Source: Staphylococcus simiae (GTDB taxonomy: Bacteria > Bacillota > Bacilli > Staphylococcales > Staphylococcaceae). From it: a stretch of 64,000 bases of DNA. The notes beneath the pieces are model-generated. The model did not search any database. It was not told the DNA's origin and saw nothing but the letters and a program-made list of their open reading frames with translations. The DNA lies in NCBI RefSeq assembly GCF_017357005.1, contig NZ_CP071589.1, positions 186,001 through 250,000 of the forward strand, given 5' to 3'. Both the position numbers and the translations under genes were made by a program. The first letter of the stretch is position 1. Each line of letters begins with the position of its first letter. This document shows, piece by piece, positions 1 through 8,578 of this stretch.

Positions 1-147
1 ATACCTAAATTTTTAACAGAAGAGCTATTGAAAACAACTAAAGGCTTAATATTTTATAGTGTTTTTATGATTATTGTCTTTGTCTTGAATTTTAAATTTA
101 TTTTTACATTGCCTTTAACTATTTTAAATCGTAAATTTCAAGTTTAA
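1..147 (+). pseudogene. 5' part of interrupted membrane GDPD gene (cut by window edge)
   Basis: Frame 1 is open from the window edge to a TAA at 145-147 and encodes a hydrophobic stretch (IFYSVFMIIVFVLNF) ending in LTILNR. The same residues TILNR reappear in frame just before the large downstream GDPD fragment at 1462. The two pieces were therefore one reading frame, separated by the IS30-type element between them. The last five sense codons and the stop lie inside or at the edge of the element. The family is a glycerophosphoryl diester phosphodiesterase with an N-terminal membrane domain. The start of the gene is outside the window. Confidence 0.75.
117..131. repeat. 15-bp direct repeat, left copy (target-site duplication)
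   Basis: The sequence AACTATTTTAAATCG is repeated exactly at 1462-1476. It flanks the IS30-type element and restores an open frame when one copy is removed. It is long for an IS30-family target duplication, which is usually 2-4 bp. Confidence 0.75.
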
Positions 148-205
148 GTTAGCCACTTATATTTTTTAAGTAGTACTAACGTTTTAGGCTCTTTTCTGTT
201 TTGTA

Positions 206-252
206 AACCCAAGATGAGTGGTAGATATTCTATCTATGACTCATCTTGGGTT
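206..252. terminator. Hairpin behind the IS30 transposase
   Basis: A 14-bp arm AACCCAAGATGAGT pairs perfectly with ACTCATCTTGGGTT across a short loop. It lies just past the transposase stop codon, inside the element. It probably ends transposase mRNA and may also block read-through from outside. Confidence 0.6.
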
Positions 253-284
253 AGTAACAGCTAAAGTATTTAGCTGTTAAATAA

Positions 285-1358
285 CTATAATAGATTTAAT
301 ACTTTTAATGCTTGAGCCATTCTATGATGAGCTGTGTCATAGCCTAGGATTTTTCTAGGATAATCATTCATAAATTGTTGCACTTGTTTTAAGCGACATT
401 GACTCACGGTTGATAGATCAGTTCCTTTAGGTATAAATCGACGTAACATTTTATGTTGATTTTCACTGGTACCACGTTCAAATGATGAAAATGGATGTGC
501 GAAATAAATATTGATGTCATGACCAAATTCTTCATATAATGATGCGAATTCTGAGCCATTATCTGCTGTGATTGATTTGAATATATGTGGTGTGAGCGAC
601 TTTAAATGCTTAAATATTGATGTTAATCCTTGTGAGACTGAATGAGCGCTTTTATCATTAATCAGCTTTAAGATTTCAAAACGTGTAGCACGTTCAACGA
701 GTGTTAAGATGACAGGTTTAGATTTATCTTTGGTACTGATGACAGTATCGATTTCCCAATGTCCAAAGGTTTGACGAGATTGGACGTCCTGTGGACGCTG
801 TTCAATACTTGGACCTAAAATACGACGATGTGTACGATGATAAGTTTGATTAGACATTCGACGTTTTAACTTCTCTAAAAGATGGATATTTTTAGTCGCC
901 ATGATATTATCATTAATCCAAGCATATAAAGTTGTCACACATGGTATTAAATCTTTACGGAATACATTTTCACGATGAGCACATGCCACAACAGCTTCAG
1001 GTGACCAACGTTGTTGAATCATTAAGTCATCAGCCCAAGCTATAAAATGAGGATTTTTCCGCCATAAAGATTGTGCGCCACAACGTTGTCGATTCTTGTA
1101 GTAATTTTGTTGTGCGAGTGATGGAATATATTGGAATTGTTCATATTCATAAACTTTATCTTGATATTTTTGGCGTGAAATTTGACGTGTAGTACCGCGT
1201 TTTATTTCATTATGGATAGTTTGAGGCGCACGTCCTAATTCACGTGCAATAGCACGATTAGAAAAGCCTAAATCTTTAAGGGTTTCGATACGAATGCGTT
1301 CTTCATAAGTTAGGTGTGTTCCTTTATGTTTTATCGTGTTACAATGATTTTGCGTCAT
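285..1358 (-). CDS. IS30-family transposase
   Basis: This 357-residue protein is the DDE transposase that cuts and joins the ends of the surrounding element. The N-terminus (about residues 16-55) is a helix-turn-helix typical of the family (TYEERIRIETLKDLG, SNRAIARELG). The catalytic triad is visible as D204 (HWEIDTV), D266 (TADNGSE) and E299 (ERGTSEN); the 33-residue spacing between the last two is the IS30 pattern. Length is close to full for the family and there is no frameshift, so the copy may be active. The upstream edge has a plausible ribosome site before the ATG at 1358. Confidence 0.95.
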   Translation of the reverse strand: MTQNHCNTIKHKGTHLTYEERIRIETLKDLGFSNRAIARELGRAPQTIHNEIKRGTTRQISRQKYQDKVYEYEQFQYIPSLAQQNYYKNRQRCGAQSLWRKNPHFIAWADDLMIQQRWSPEAVVACAHRENVFRKDLIPCVTTLYAWINDNIMATKNIHLLEKLKRRMSNQTYHRTHRRILGPSIEQRPQDVQSRQTFGHWEIDTVISTKDKSKPVILTLVERATRFEILKLINDKSAHSVSQGLTSIFKHLKSLTPHIFKSITADNGSEFASLYEEFGHDINIYFAHPFSSFERGTSENQHKMLRRFIPKGTDLSTVSQCRLKQVQQFMNDYPRKILGYDTAHHRMAQALKVLNLL

Positions 1359-1461
1359 GTGAATTCATCCTTTATTGAAGAGTGTGAGAGCCTCAATAAT
1401 AACATGAAATTCACGTGACGTTTTTTATTTATAGGTGGCTAAGTTGATTATAAAATCCACC

Positions 1462-1476
1462 AACTATTTTAAATCG
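1462..1476. repeat. 15-bp direct repeat, right copy (target-site duplication)
   Basis: Exact second copy of the 15 bases at 117-131. It reads TILNR in the frame of the downstream GDPD fragment, as the left copy does in the upstream fragment. Confidence 0.75.
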
Positions 1477-2647
1477 ACAGTCAGTTTATAAAAATATGAA
1501 GTTAAGTTGGCAAATTACGAAAAATAATAAAATTAGACTAGTGATTGACATTGTCATTTTAGAATTGGTGCTTTCTATCATTTTAGTATTGATTATCGCG
1601 GTAACGACTTTTGTCTTTAATTACTTTGATGAAGATGGACATAGTTTTATACTATCTTCTATGTATTTCGTTATGATTAAAAGTTGTTTGTTTATCTATT
1701 ATTTATTTTCAAAATTATCATTGATAAGTGTCCTAGTACTACATTTAAAACAACAAGATGTCATTAATCATCCTGCATTGGAGTTGCAATATCCTAAGCC
1801 GAAGCGGAAATCTAAGTTGTTTATTATAACGATGATTGTTGCCACACTGTGCTTTGTTGGTTATAACATGTACTTACTGTATAGTAATACGATAAATCAA
1901 CACATTAAAATTGTCGGTCACCGAGGCTTTACTGATAAAGGTGTAGAAAATTCACTTACTTCATTAAAAGCTGCTGCCAAACAGCATGTTGATTATGTCG
2001 AATTGGATACAATTATGACTAAAGATCATCGCTTTGTTGTTAGTCATGATAATAATTTAAAAAGACTAACAGGTATTAATAAAAATATTTCAGAATCTAA
2101 ATTTAAAGATGTTGTCGGCTTGCCAACACATCAAGATGGTCATAAAGATAAAATCGTATCTTTAGATGATTTTATTAAACAGGCTAAACAATCTCATGTT
2201 AAATTACTAGTTGAACTGAAGCCTCAAGGCACAGAACCAAACGACTATACTGAACGTGTAATTAATAAATTAAAGCAATATGACGTCGAACGTGATTATA
2301 GAGTGATGTCATTAGACTATAATGTCATGACAAAATTGAAACGACAAGCACCTGAAATTGATAGTGGTTATATTATTCCATTGCAGTTTGGTCATTTTAA
2401 AGATACGAATTTAGACTTCTTTGTTATCGAAGATTTTTCATATACACCAAGACTAGTTAATCAGGCTCATCGTGAACATAAACAAGTGTACACTTGGACG
2501 ATTGATGGGGAAGAGGATATTACGAAATATTTACAATCTCCAGTAGACGGTATTATTACAGATAATGCTGATCTAGCACAGCAGATTAAGGAAGACAAGA
2601 AAGATGAAAGCTACATGGATCGTTGCTTTAGAATTTTATTTGAATAA
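1462..2647 (+). pseudogene. 3' part of interrupted membrane glycerophosphodiester phosphodiesterase
   Basis: The frame continues from the duplicated TILNR codons; an internal ATG at 1496 gives a 383-residue remnant. Residues 15-42, 57-70 and 107-129 are membrane segments. Residues 138-370 form a GDPD domain with its metal and catalytic motifs intact: GHRG with H142 and R143, E151-N152, ELD with E169 and D171, and SHD with H184. Family members hydrolyse glycerophosphodiesters to an alcohol and glycerol-3-phosphate. The N-terminal membrane part was cut off by the IS30-type element. The catalytic part could still be made from the internal ATG, but no clear ribosome site precedes it, so I treat it as a broken gene. 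Confidence 0.75.
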
Positions 2648-2791
2648 TTAAGTAAAGAGTTACATTAATAAATTATTTTAAGTGCTTAGTAGACGCTTAA
2701 TCATAACTTGCTTATGAAATGTTCAAAGTTATACCAATGATCATTAACAAGATTTGTATCGTAGTTCCACTCATCAGTAATATATTATGAC

Positions 2792-2845
2792 AAAAACAGC
2801 AGTAAGAAGGATATTACAATAATCATCCTCTTATTGCTGTTTTTA
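2792..2845. terminator. Bidirectional terminator between GDPD and SDR genes
   Basis: AAAAACAGCAGTAAGAAGGAT pairs imperfectly with ATCCTC-TTATTGCTGTTTTT. The stem has A/T-rich flanks on both sides and lies between convergent genes. Confidence 0.8.
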
Positions 2846-2881
2846 ATTTATCTTCTAAATGATAAATGGTGATGTTCAAAG

Positions 2882-3637
2882 TTATAGAATGCCATCGGGT
2901 TCTTCAGGTAAGGTTTGTCCACCATCAACCACAATTGCTTGTCCAGTAACAAATTTAGCTTCTTTAGAGGCAAAGTATACGACCGCATAACCAATGTCTG
3001 TTGGTTCGCCTAAATCGTGAGTAGGAACAATTTTTTTAGTATTTTCAATATAACTATCACCCTTTGCTTTTAAACCTTCAGTTAAAATATTACCTGGTTG
3101 AACAGCATTGACAGTGATGCCAAACTTAGCGTATTCAAGTGCTGCACTACGCATATAGCCCAATTGACCCGCTTTAGAAGCACCGTAATGAGCCCAACCT
3201 GGATATCCTGTAATTGGACCAGTGACAGAAGATGTAATAATAACACGACCGTATTGTCTAGATTTCATATGAGCCAATACTTTTTGCGTCACATGGAACA
3301 TACTCTTAAGATTAACATTCATAATTTTATCCCAATCATCATCAGTCATATCTTCAATCATTGCCTGAGGGAATATACCTGTATTAGAAGCTAAAATATC
3401 AATTTTGCCATAATCTTCTATAATCGTATCAATGGTTTGGTGTATCGCTTGCTTATCAGTAACATCAAGATGATAATAGGCACCTTTAAATAATTTAGCT
3501 GTTTGTTCTCCATTGTGTTGATCTATGTCAGCTACAATCACTGTAGCGCCTGCACGATATAAGGCTTCGACAATCCCTTTGCCAATGCCGTTAGCACCAC
3601 CTGTGATTAATGCAACTTGATTATCTAAATTAAACAT
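2882..3637 (-). CDS. Short-chain dehydrogenase/reductase
   Basis: This is a 251-residue classical SDR, a cytoplasmic NAD(P)-dependent oxidoreductase. The cofactor loop is TGGANGIG (residues 12-19), the stabilising NTG is at 85-87, and the catalytic Ser137, Tyr151 and Lys155 (YGASK) are present. The C-terminus ends in the VDGGQTLPE pattern common in FabG-like and sugar/alcohol dehydrogenases. AAGGAG precedes the ATG. The protein resembles 3-oxoacyl-ACP reductases, but no fatty-acid genes are nearby and the substrate cannot be told from the sequence. It appears to be a single-gene unit on the minus strand. Confidence 0.9.
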   Translation of the reverse strand: MFNLDNQVALITGGANGIGKGIVEALYRAGATVIVADIDQHNGEQTAKLFKGAYYHLDVTDKQAIHQTIDTIIEDYGKIDILASNTGIFPQAMIEDMTDDDWDKIMNVNLKSMFHVTQKVLAHMKSRQYGRVIITSSVTGPITGYPGWAHYGASKAGQLGYMRSAALEYAKFGITVNAVQPGNILTEGLKAKGDSYIENTKKIVPTHDLGEPTDIGYAVVYFASKEAKFVTGQAIVVDGGQTLPEEPDGIL

Positions 3638-3751
3638 ATCGTCACTCCTTAAAGTCGTTATATAATTCTATACCCTGAGTATCATAAAAGAAGTCTAGAA
3701 AGTTCAATATTTCACAAAGTATTCAGAAATTAATTATTTATAGATGTACAA

Positions 3752-4435
3752 TCAATTATCTAAGTAATTTTGCAATTGCTGTAAGTTAATTATTTCAATC
3801 ATAGTTGGCTTATGAACTTGTATAATTTTATTTTGAACTAATTTTTTGAATCGTCTTGATAGTGTTTCTGGAGAAGTACCCAAATATGATGCTAAGTCTT
3901 TTCTAGACATCGGAAGATGAATAATTGAAGATTGATCTTTAATACTCAATAAGTAGTAAACAAGCCTATCCATAACTTCTTGTGATGACATTGTTAATAG
4001 CATTTGATCTGCCTGATTAAGTCTATGGGCCATTTCTCGTATGATATTAATTGCTACAGAAGGATTATTTAATAAAAAAGAACTGAAATGTTGTTGTTCT
4101 AATACACATAAGTTAGTAGGCTTTATTGCTTGAGCGAAATCTTGATGAAATGTATCTTCATTATCGAATATATCCCATTCTCCAATAAAATCCCCTGGTT
4201 TTAAAATTCTTACTAATTGTTCATGTCCATCTTCACTCAAACGAAATATATGGATTTGCCCACTATTAACAATATATAGTTTATTAGCTAAATCACCTTC
4301 TTGATAAACAAATTCATTTTTAGCAAGATGCAATGAAGTTAAATATTGTTTGATACCAGTAAGTAAATGATCCGATAAGTTTTTAAATATAGGAACATAA
4401 TGAACACACTGAGCTAATGAATGATTGCACTGCAT
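3752..4435 (-). CDS. Crp/Fnr-family regulator, FNR/Flp-like
   Basis: From the ATG at 4435, preceded by GAGGTGAT, the protein has 227 residues; an upstream in-frame ATG at 4474 has no such site. Residues 15-130 form a cyclic-nucleotide-type sensor domain, followed by a dimer helix and a winged HTH around 176-200. The recognition helix reads PETLSRR, with the E-x-x-S-R pattern that lets FNR read TTGA half-sites. The N-terminus carries Cys3 and Cys10 followed by VPIF, a layout seen in FNR/Flp proteins that sense oxygen or redox state. A TTGAC-N4-GTCAA palindrome lies in the divergent promoter it shares with the metal chaperone and ATPase genes, so these are its likely targets. Redox sensing is inference. 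Confidence 0.85.
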   Translation of the reverse strand: MQCNHSLAQCVHYVPIFKNLSDHLLTGIKQYLTSLHLAKNEFVYQEGDLANKLYIVNSGQIHIFRLSEDGHEQLVRILKPGDFIGEWDIFDNEDTFHQDFAQAIKPTNLCVLEQQHFSSFLLNNPSVAINIIREMAHRLNQADQMLLTMSSQEVMDRLVYYLLSIKDQSSIIHLPMSRKDLASYLGTSPETLSRRFKKLVQNKIIQVHKPTMIEIINLQQLQNYLDN

Positions 4436-4500
4436 TATAATCACCTCTTTTTCATTAAATATTGTTATATTCACTATAATATATTATTTATTGAAAAAAG

Positions 4501-4514
4501 TTGACCTATGTCAA
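4501..4514. promoter_or_regulatory. FNR-type operator between regulator and metal-efflux genes
   Basis: TTGACCTATGTCAA is a perfect inverted repeat TTGAC-N4-GTCAA, one base per arm away from the FNR consensus TTGAT-N4-ATCAA. It lies 62-66 bp from both divergent start codons. Its centre (4507.5) is about 41 bases upstream of the start site expected from the -10 box at 4537, which is the class II activator position. Confidence 0.75.
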
Positions 4515-4536
4515 TTATTAACTTTTAAAAAGTAGA

Positions 4537-4542
4537 TATAGT
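4537..4542 (+). promoter_or_regulatory. Likely -10 box of the chaperone/ATPase operon
   Basis: TATAGT lies 34 bases upstream of the chaperone ATG. No good -35 box sits 17 bp upstream; the FNR-type operator occupies that area, as in activator-dependent promoters. Confidence 0.5.
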
Positions 4543-4575
4543 AAAGATACAAACACAACGGAAGGAGTTTTATAA

Positions 4576-4812
4576 ATGACAATTGCAGAATTAAAATTAG
4601 AACCTTTAACTTGTCCAAGTTGTATTAAGAAGATTAATCATGCATTAAGAAAAATTGACGGAGTTGAAAATGAAAGTATAGATATTCGTTTTAATAGTAG
4701 TAAAGTATTTACAACTTTTGATTCTCAAAAAGTAAATATCACAACAATTGTTAATAACATTGAAAAATTAGGTTATCCAGTCGAACGTTACCGTCTTAAA
4801 GCAAAAATGTAA
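4576..4812 (+). CDS. Heavy-metal-associated (HMA) chaperone, CopZ-like
   Basis: This is a 78-residue single HMA-domain protein with the metal-binding loop LTCPSCIKKI (Cys13 and Cys16). HMA proteins of this size carry a soft metal ion, commonly copper(I), through the cytoplasm to a P1B ATPase. GGAAGGAG precedes the ATG. The ATPase gene follows 75 bp downstream and lacks an HMA domain of its own, so this protein probably supplies that function. CPSC is less usual than the CxxC loops of CopZ (for example MHCxHC), so the metal is uncertain. Confidence 0.85.
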   Translation: MTIAELKLEPLTCPSCIKKINHALRKIDGVENESIDIRFNSSKVFTTFDSQKVNITTIVNNIEKLGYPVERYRLKAKM

Positions 4813-4887
4813 ATGACTATGCACTATAAAATTAGTAAATTGTTTCACGATAAACAATGATTAAGTCATAACGAAGAGGGTGAATAA

Positions 4888-6735
4888 ATGCAACGTTTTA
4901 TACTTAAACATAAAGCAACAATAACATGGGTTAACGCTATATTAATTATCATTGCAATGATTACCAATTTACTTTTTAAGTTGGTCTTATTTAGTAATAT
5001 TGTAATGCTCATTGCAGGTATTATAGGTGTATTACCTATTGCACTTCAAGCATATCAAAGTATTAAAATAAGGGTTTTAAGTATAGATGTTTTAGTGACA
5101 ATTGCCGTTATAGGGGCAATTGTTATAAGAAATTATGAAGAAGCAGCAGTTGTAACTTTCTTATTTTTATTTGGTAGTTATTTAGAACAAAAAACAATGA
5201 ATAAAACAAGAAGAGCAATCAAAGAATTGACAGATTTAGAACCACAAACAGCTATGAAATTAGTTGATAATCGTTTTAAAAAAGTAGATATATTTGATGT
5301 TACTAAAAACGATATTTTACAAGTAAAGACAGGAGAACGTCTTCCAGTTGATGGCACCATTGTTAATGGATCTGGTGTTGTCAATGAAGCTAGTATTACA
5401 GGTGAAAGTAAAGGTATTTATAAAAGTGAAAATGATACTGTATTAGCAGGTACAATATTAGAGAATGGTATATTATATGTTCAGACTGATAAAGTGGGAG
5501 AAGAGACAGCATTTGGGAAAATTATAGAACTTGTTGAAAATGCACAAGATAGCAAATCCCAAGCTGAACGTTTTATTGATCAATTTGCTAAATATTACAC
5601 ACCTCTTATATTAATAATGAGTATTGTCGTTTATATTATTAGTCGAAATATAGAATTAGCAATTACAGTATTAGTATTAGGATGTCCAGGAGCACTAGTT
5701 ATTGGCGTACCTGTGTCGAATGTTGCAGGTATTGGAAATGGGGCACGTCATGGTATTTTATTGAAGGGCGCTGAAATAATCCGATCGTTAAGTAAAGTAG
5801 ATACGATGATTTTTGATAAAACTGGTACATTAACTGAAGGACAACCAAAAGTACACCAACAATATAATTATAGTAGTCAGATTCATCAAGCCTTACAATA
5901 TTTAAAAAGTATTGAAATCGAATCTAATCACCCTTTAGCAAATGCTATAGTCGATTATTTGGATAACATCGAGACAGTACCTATTAATCACATGAATGTT
6001 GTTAGAGGTCAAGGTATAGAAGCACAAGTCAACGGTGATAGAGTTTATGTTGGTAATAAACAACTGATGAAAGAACATCATATTAATTTCCCGACAAATA
6101 GTTTGCAACATATTGATGAGCTTGAATCGTTAGGACATTCTATTGTTATGGTAGCTATCAATAATCAATTATGTGTAACGTTAGGTATTAAAGATAAAGT
6201 GAGATTGGATATTAAACAACAATTAAAGCAAATGTCGAAATTAGGTATTAAACAATTAGTGGTACTTTCTGGTGATAATCAAACGAGTGTAGATATTGTA
6301 GCGAAAGAGTTGGGATTAACTACAGCGATTGGGAATATGTTTCCGAAAGACAAAGCAGATTATGTACAGAAATTGAAGGATCAAGGTCATGTTGTAGCAT
6401 TTGTAGGAGATGGTATTAATGATAGCCCATCAATAGCTATAGCAGATATAGGAATTGCCGTAGGTAGTGGTACAGATGTTGCCATAGATACTTCAGATGT
6501 TGTTCTCGTAAAATCAGATTTTAAACATTTAAATCATGCTATTAAATTAAGTAAAAAAACAAATAGAAATATGATTGAAAATATAATGATAGCAGTATCA
6601 ACTGTCATATTCTTATTAATTGCTTTGTTTACAAGTCATTGGCTAACTATGTCTGTTGGCATGTTTGTTCATGAAGCTAGTATCTTGATTGTAATCTTAA
6701 ACGCTATGAGACTATTAAAGTTTGGAAGAACATAA
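4888..6735 (+). CDS. P1B-type heavy-metal-translocating ATPase with CPG motif
   Basis: This 615-residue integral membrane pump has about eight membrane segments. Visible motifs are TGES (171-174, actuator), CPG at 266-268 in the ion-binding helix, DKTGT with the phosphorylated Asp310, the ESNHP nucleotide-binding His-Pro near 348, and GDGIND near the end of the P-domain. There is no N-terminal HMA domain. The ion-site motif is CPG, not the CPC of copper pumps, and the last membrane segment reads HEASILIVILNAMRL, closer to the zinc/cadmium/cobalt group. The substrate is therefore unclear. It is in one operon with the HMA chaperone and is probably controlled by the divergent FNR-like regulator. 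GAAGAGGGTG precedes the ATG. Confidence 0.93.
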   Translation: MQRFILKHKATITWVNAILIIIAMITNLLFKLVLFSNIVMLIAGIIGVLPIALQAYQSIKIRVLSIDVLVTIAVIGAIVIRNYEEAAVVTFLFLFGSYLEQKTMNKTRRAIKELTDLEPQTAMKLVDNRFKKVDIFDVTKNDILQVKTGERLPVDGTIVNGSGVVNEASITGESKGIYKSENDTVLAGTILENGILYVQTDKVGEETAFGKIIELVENAQDSKSQAERFIDQFAKYYTPLILIMSIVVYIISRNIELAITVLVLGCPGALVIGVPVSNVAGIGNGARHGILLKGAEIIRSLSKVDTMIFDKTGTLTEGQPKVHQQYNYSSQIHQALQYLKSIEIESNHPLANAIVDYLDNIETVPINHMNVVRGQGIEAQVNGDRVYVGNKQLMKEHHINFPTNSLQHIDELESLGHSIVMVAINNQLCVTLGIKDKVRLDIKQQLKQMSKLGIKQLVVLSGDNQTSVDIVAKELGLTTAIGNMFPKDKADYVQKLKDQGHVVAFVGDGINDSPSIAIADIGIAVGSGTDVAIDTSDVVLVKSDFKHLNHAIKLSKKTNRNMIENIMIAVSTVIFLLIALFTSHWLTMSVGMFVHEASILIVILNAMRLLKFGRT

Positions 6736-6791
6736 ATAAAAAAATAGTAAGGTCGAGTTAAATATCAAAAACAATATATTATATAAAGAAA

Positions 6792-6828
6792 ACAAAGGAT
6801 TGGTACTTTAAAAGTGCCAATCCTTTGT
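6792..6828. terminator. Bidirectional terminator after the ATPase gene
   Basis: ACAAAGGATTGGTACTTT pairs with AAAGTGCCAATCCTTTGT, a near-perfect hairpin between convergent genes. Confidence 0.85.
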
Positions 6829-6877
6829 GCTTATTGAATGTAATTTCATATGTTAAATGCAATTAATATTATAAAAA

Positions 6878-7012
6878 TTATTGTTCACGACGACGTTTTG
6901 CTAATAGTGTAGTACCAAGGATTAATGATAAACCACCAAAAATTGTAGTAGCGTAAGTACTATCATTTTCTCCTGTTTCAGGTAAAGCATTCATAGATTG
7001 AGTAGCTTGACC
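6878..7012 (-). pseudogene. Stranded LPETG sorting signal of the surface protein
   Basis: Directly after the TAA of the upstream surface-protein gene (minus strand, stop at 7013-7015), the same frame stays open for 44 more codons. It encodes GQATQSMNALPETGEN, a hydrophobic span (TTIFGGLSLILGTTLLA), then KRRREQ and a TAA at 6878. This is a complete sortase A signal and looks much like the tail of protein A. One base change (CAA or GAA to TAA, for instance) would explain its loss. Confidence 0.85.
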
Positions 7013-7942
7013 TTATTCCATTGTACCATTAGACATTTCTACATTAGATGAAGGAATCACTAATTCTTGACCAGGATAGATAATACTATCAACAGTGATA
7101 CCATTTGCTTTAGCAATAGCTTCTGGAGTTACACCATAAGCATCTGCAATTTCACCTAAAGTTTGACCAGGTGCTACAACTTCTACTACATCGTCATCAG
7201 ATGATGGTAGTTCCATACTAGGTTCTTCCATACTAGGTTCTTCAACCATAGGATCTTCAGTTGCTGGATTTTCAGTTGCTGGATTTTCAGCTTTAGGTTC
7301 CTCAGCTTTAGGATCTTCAGTTGTTGGGTTCTCAGGAGTAGGTTCCTCAGCTTTAGGATCTTCAGTTGCTGGGTTCTCAGGAGTAGGTTCCTCAGCTTTA
7401 GGTTCGTCAGCCATATTAGGGACTTCTGTTGGATTGTAAATTTCATTAGGGTTGAACACATCGTCACTCCAGTAAGAACCAGAAGTTTCGCCTTCAACTA
7501 AAGTATGGTCAGGACCACTGATATTATCGTCCCAATAAGAACCAGAAATTTCACCATCAACTAGAGTATGGTCAGGACCACTGATGTTATCATCCCAATA
7601 AGAACCAGAACCTTCAACATTAGTGTTATCAGGACCACTTACGTTATCATCCCAGTAAGAACCAGAACCTTCAACATTAGTGTTATCAGGACCGCTTACG
7701 TTATCATCCCAATAAGAACCAGAACCTTCAACATTAGTGTTATCTGGTGCACTTACATTGTCATTCCATACTGATCCGTCTGCTAATGAAAAATCAGGAC
7801 CATTAGTGTTGTCATTCCAATAAGAACCTTCATACTCAGCTGCAGAAGCAGAATGACCACCAAGGATAAATAATGCACCTAAAGATACAGATGCGATGCC
7901 CACACTTAATTTTCTAATTGAATAAATACTTTTCTTTTTCAC
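7013..7942 (-). CDS. YSIRK surface protein with WDDN repeats and LysM, truncated before its anchor
   Basis: The 309-residue product starts at a GTG preceded by GAGGTG. Residues 1-34 are a YSIRK/GxxS signal peptide ending SASA. Residues 39-162 are seven copies of a 17-21-residue unit, consensus GSYWDDNVSGPDNTNVEGS. Residues 178-246 are Pro/Glu/Ala-rich repeats (EEPTPENPATEDPKA) that look like a wall-spanning region. Residues 254-298 are a LysM domain. The architecture of repeats, LysM and LPETG tail resembles the C-terminal half of protein A, without Ig-binding domains. A TAA at 7013 separates it from the LPETG signal, so the product should be secreted and held, if at all, by LysM binding to peptidoglycan. 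The ligand is unknown. Confidence 0.85.
   Translation of the reverse strand: MKKKSIYSIRKLSVGIASVSLGALFILGGHSASAAEYEGSYWNDNTNGPDFSLADGSVWNDNVSAPDNTNVEGSGSYWDDNVSGPDNTNVEGSGSYWDDNVSGPDNTNVEGSGSYWDDNISGPDHTLVDGEISGSYWDDNISGPDHTLVEGETSGSYWSDDVFNPNEIYNPTEVPNMADEPKAEEPTPENPATEDPKAEEPTPENPTTEDPKAEEPKAENPATENPATEDPMVEEPSMEEPSMELPSSDDDVVEVVAPGQTLGEIADAYGVTPEAIAKANGITVDSIIYPGQELVIPSSNVEMSNGTME
7457..7828 (-). repeat. Tandem repeats inside the surface-protein gene
   Basis: The region holds six full repeats and one partial repeat of 51-63 bp, centred on codons for SYWDDNVSGPD. Units 3 and 4 encode identical residues, which suggests recent duplication and possible length variation between strains. Confidence 0.85.
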
Positions 7943-8523
7943 AATTATTCACCTCAAATAAATATTTATACATTCATGTTATTTAAGATATATATGTTTT
8001 GCAATATACAAAAATAGGGAAATGTTGTTTATTTTTATTATTAGTATTAACGAATTTAGTTGTACACCAACATTAACATTTATATATATACTTAAATGTA
8101 ATTTATAAAAAACAATGAAAATAAATATTAACAGGAAATAAAAATTATTAAAGTTTTTAAATAAGCTGTTTTAGAAGGTATTTAAAATAAACGGAATGTA
8201 TTCATGATATGTATTGATAATTCTATATTTGAAATAGGAATTATGATAAACATTACATGTATATCTAGTTTATTTATTATGAATTAAAATATTATAAATT
8301 TAAGTTATGCAACAATTTAAATGATGTTGTTTGAGATAAGAATAGCCGGAAATCAACACTGAATTTAATGTATGAATATGCATTTATGTGATTTAATATT
8401 CTTGCAGAATTATTAAAAAAAGAGGGCGAAAATTTAATGGAAAATTTATGACTTTTTAATATTTTTCTTGAAAATTAGTGAGAAATTGGACATGTTAAGA
8501 GAAAACATATAAAAGTAAACAAA
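7943..8523. other. AT-rich intergenic region, no gene seen
   Basis: About 580 bp very rich in A and T lie upstream of the surface-protein gene and downstream of the nikA-like gene. I see no supported coding frame, RNA gene or repeat. The part nearest 7943 must carry the surface-protein promoter. Confidence 0.6.
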
Positions 8524-8561
8524 AAAATCACCAAAAGAATATAAATTCTTTCAGTGATTTT
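8524..8561 (-). terminator. Terminator of the nikA-like gene
   Basis: AAAATCACCAAAAGAAT faces ATTCTTTCAGTGATTTT. On the minus strand it is followed by a run of T residues. Confidence 0.8.
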
Positions 8562-8578
8562 GTCATACTATGCTTAAA

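Larger units (their letters stand above)
132..1461 (-). mobile_element. IS30-family insertion sequence
   Basis: The element is about 1.33 kb with one transposase gene on the minus strand. Imperfect terminal inverted repeats are visible: TTAGCCACTTATA on the left faces TTAGCCACCTATA on the right when reverse-complemented. About 22 bp at each end align with roughly 16 identities. The outermost 3-5 bases are uncertain, because the repeats align better if the ends are at 135 and 1456. Exact 15-bp direct repeats flank it. It interrupts a membrane glycerophosphodiester phosphodiesterase gene. Confidence 0.85.

Noticed and set aside
3098-3394. Plus-strand frame opposite the SDR gene
   Set aside because: It is a shadow of a well-supported gene, with no ribosome site and no protein motif.
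7457-7828. Regular repeats that could be taken for a CRISPR array
   Set aside because: The repeats are in phase with codons, have no unique spacers of constant length and lie inside a coding frame; no cas genes are near.
8150-8520. Search for a small gene in the long gap after the surface protein
   Set aside because: No frame with a ribosome site and reasonable composition was found; the gap is simply AT-rich.
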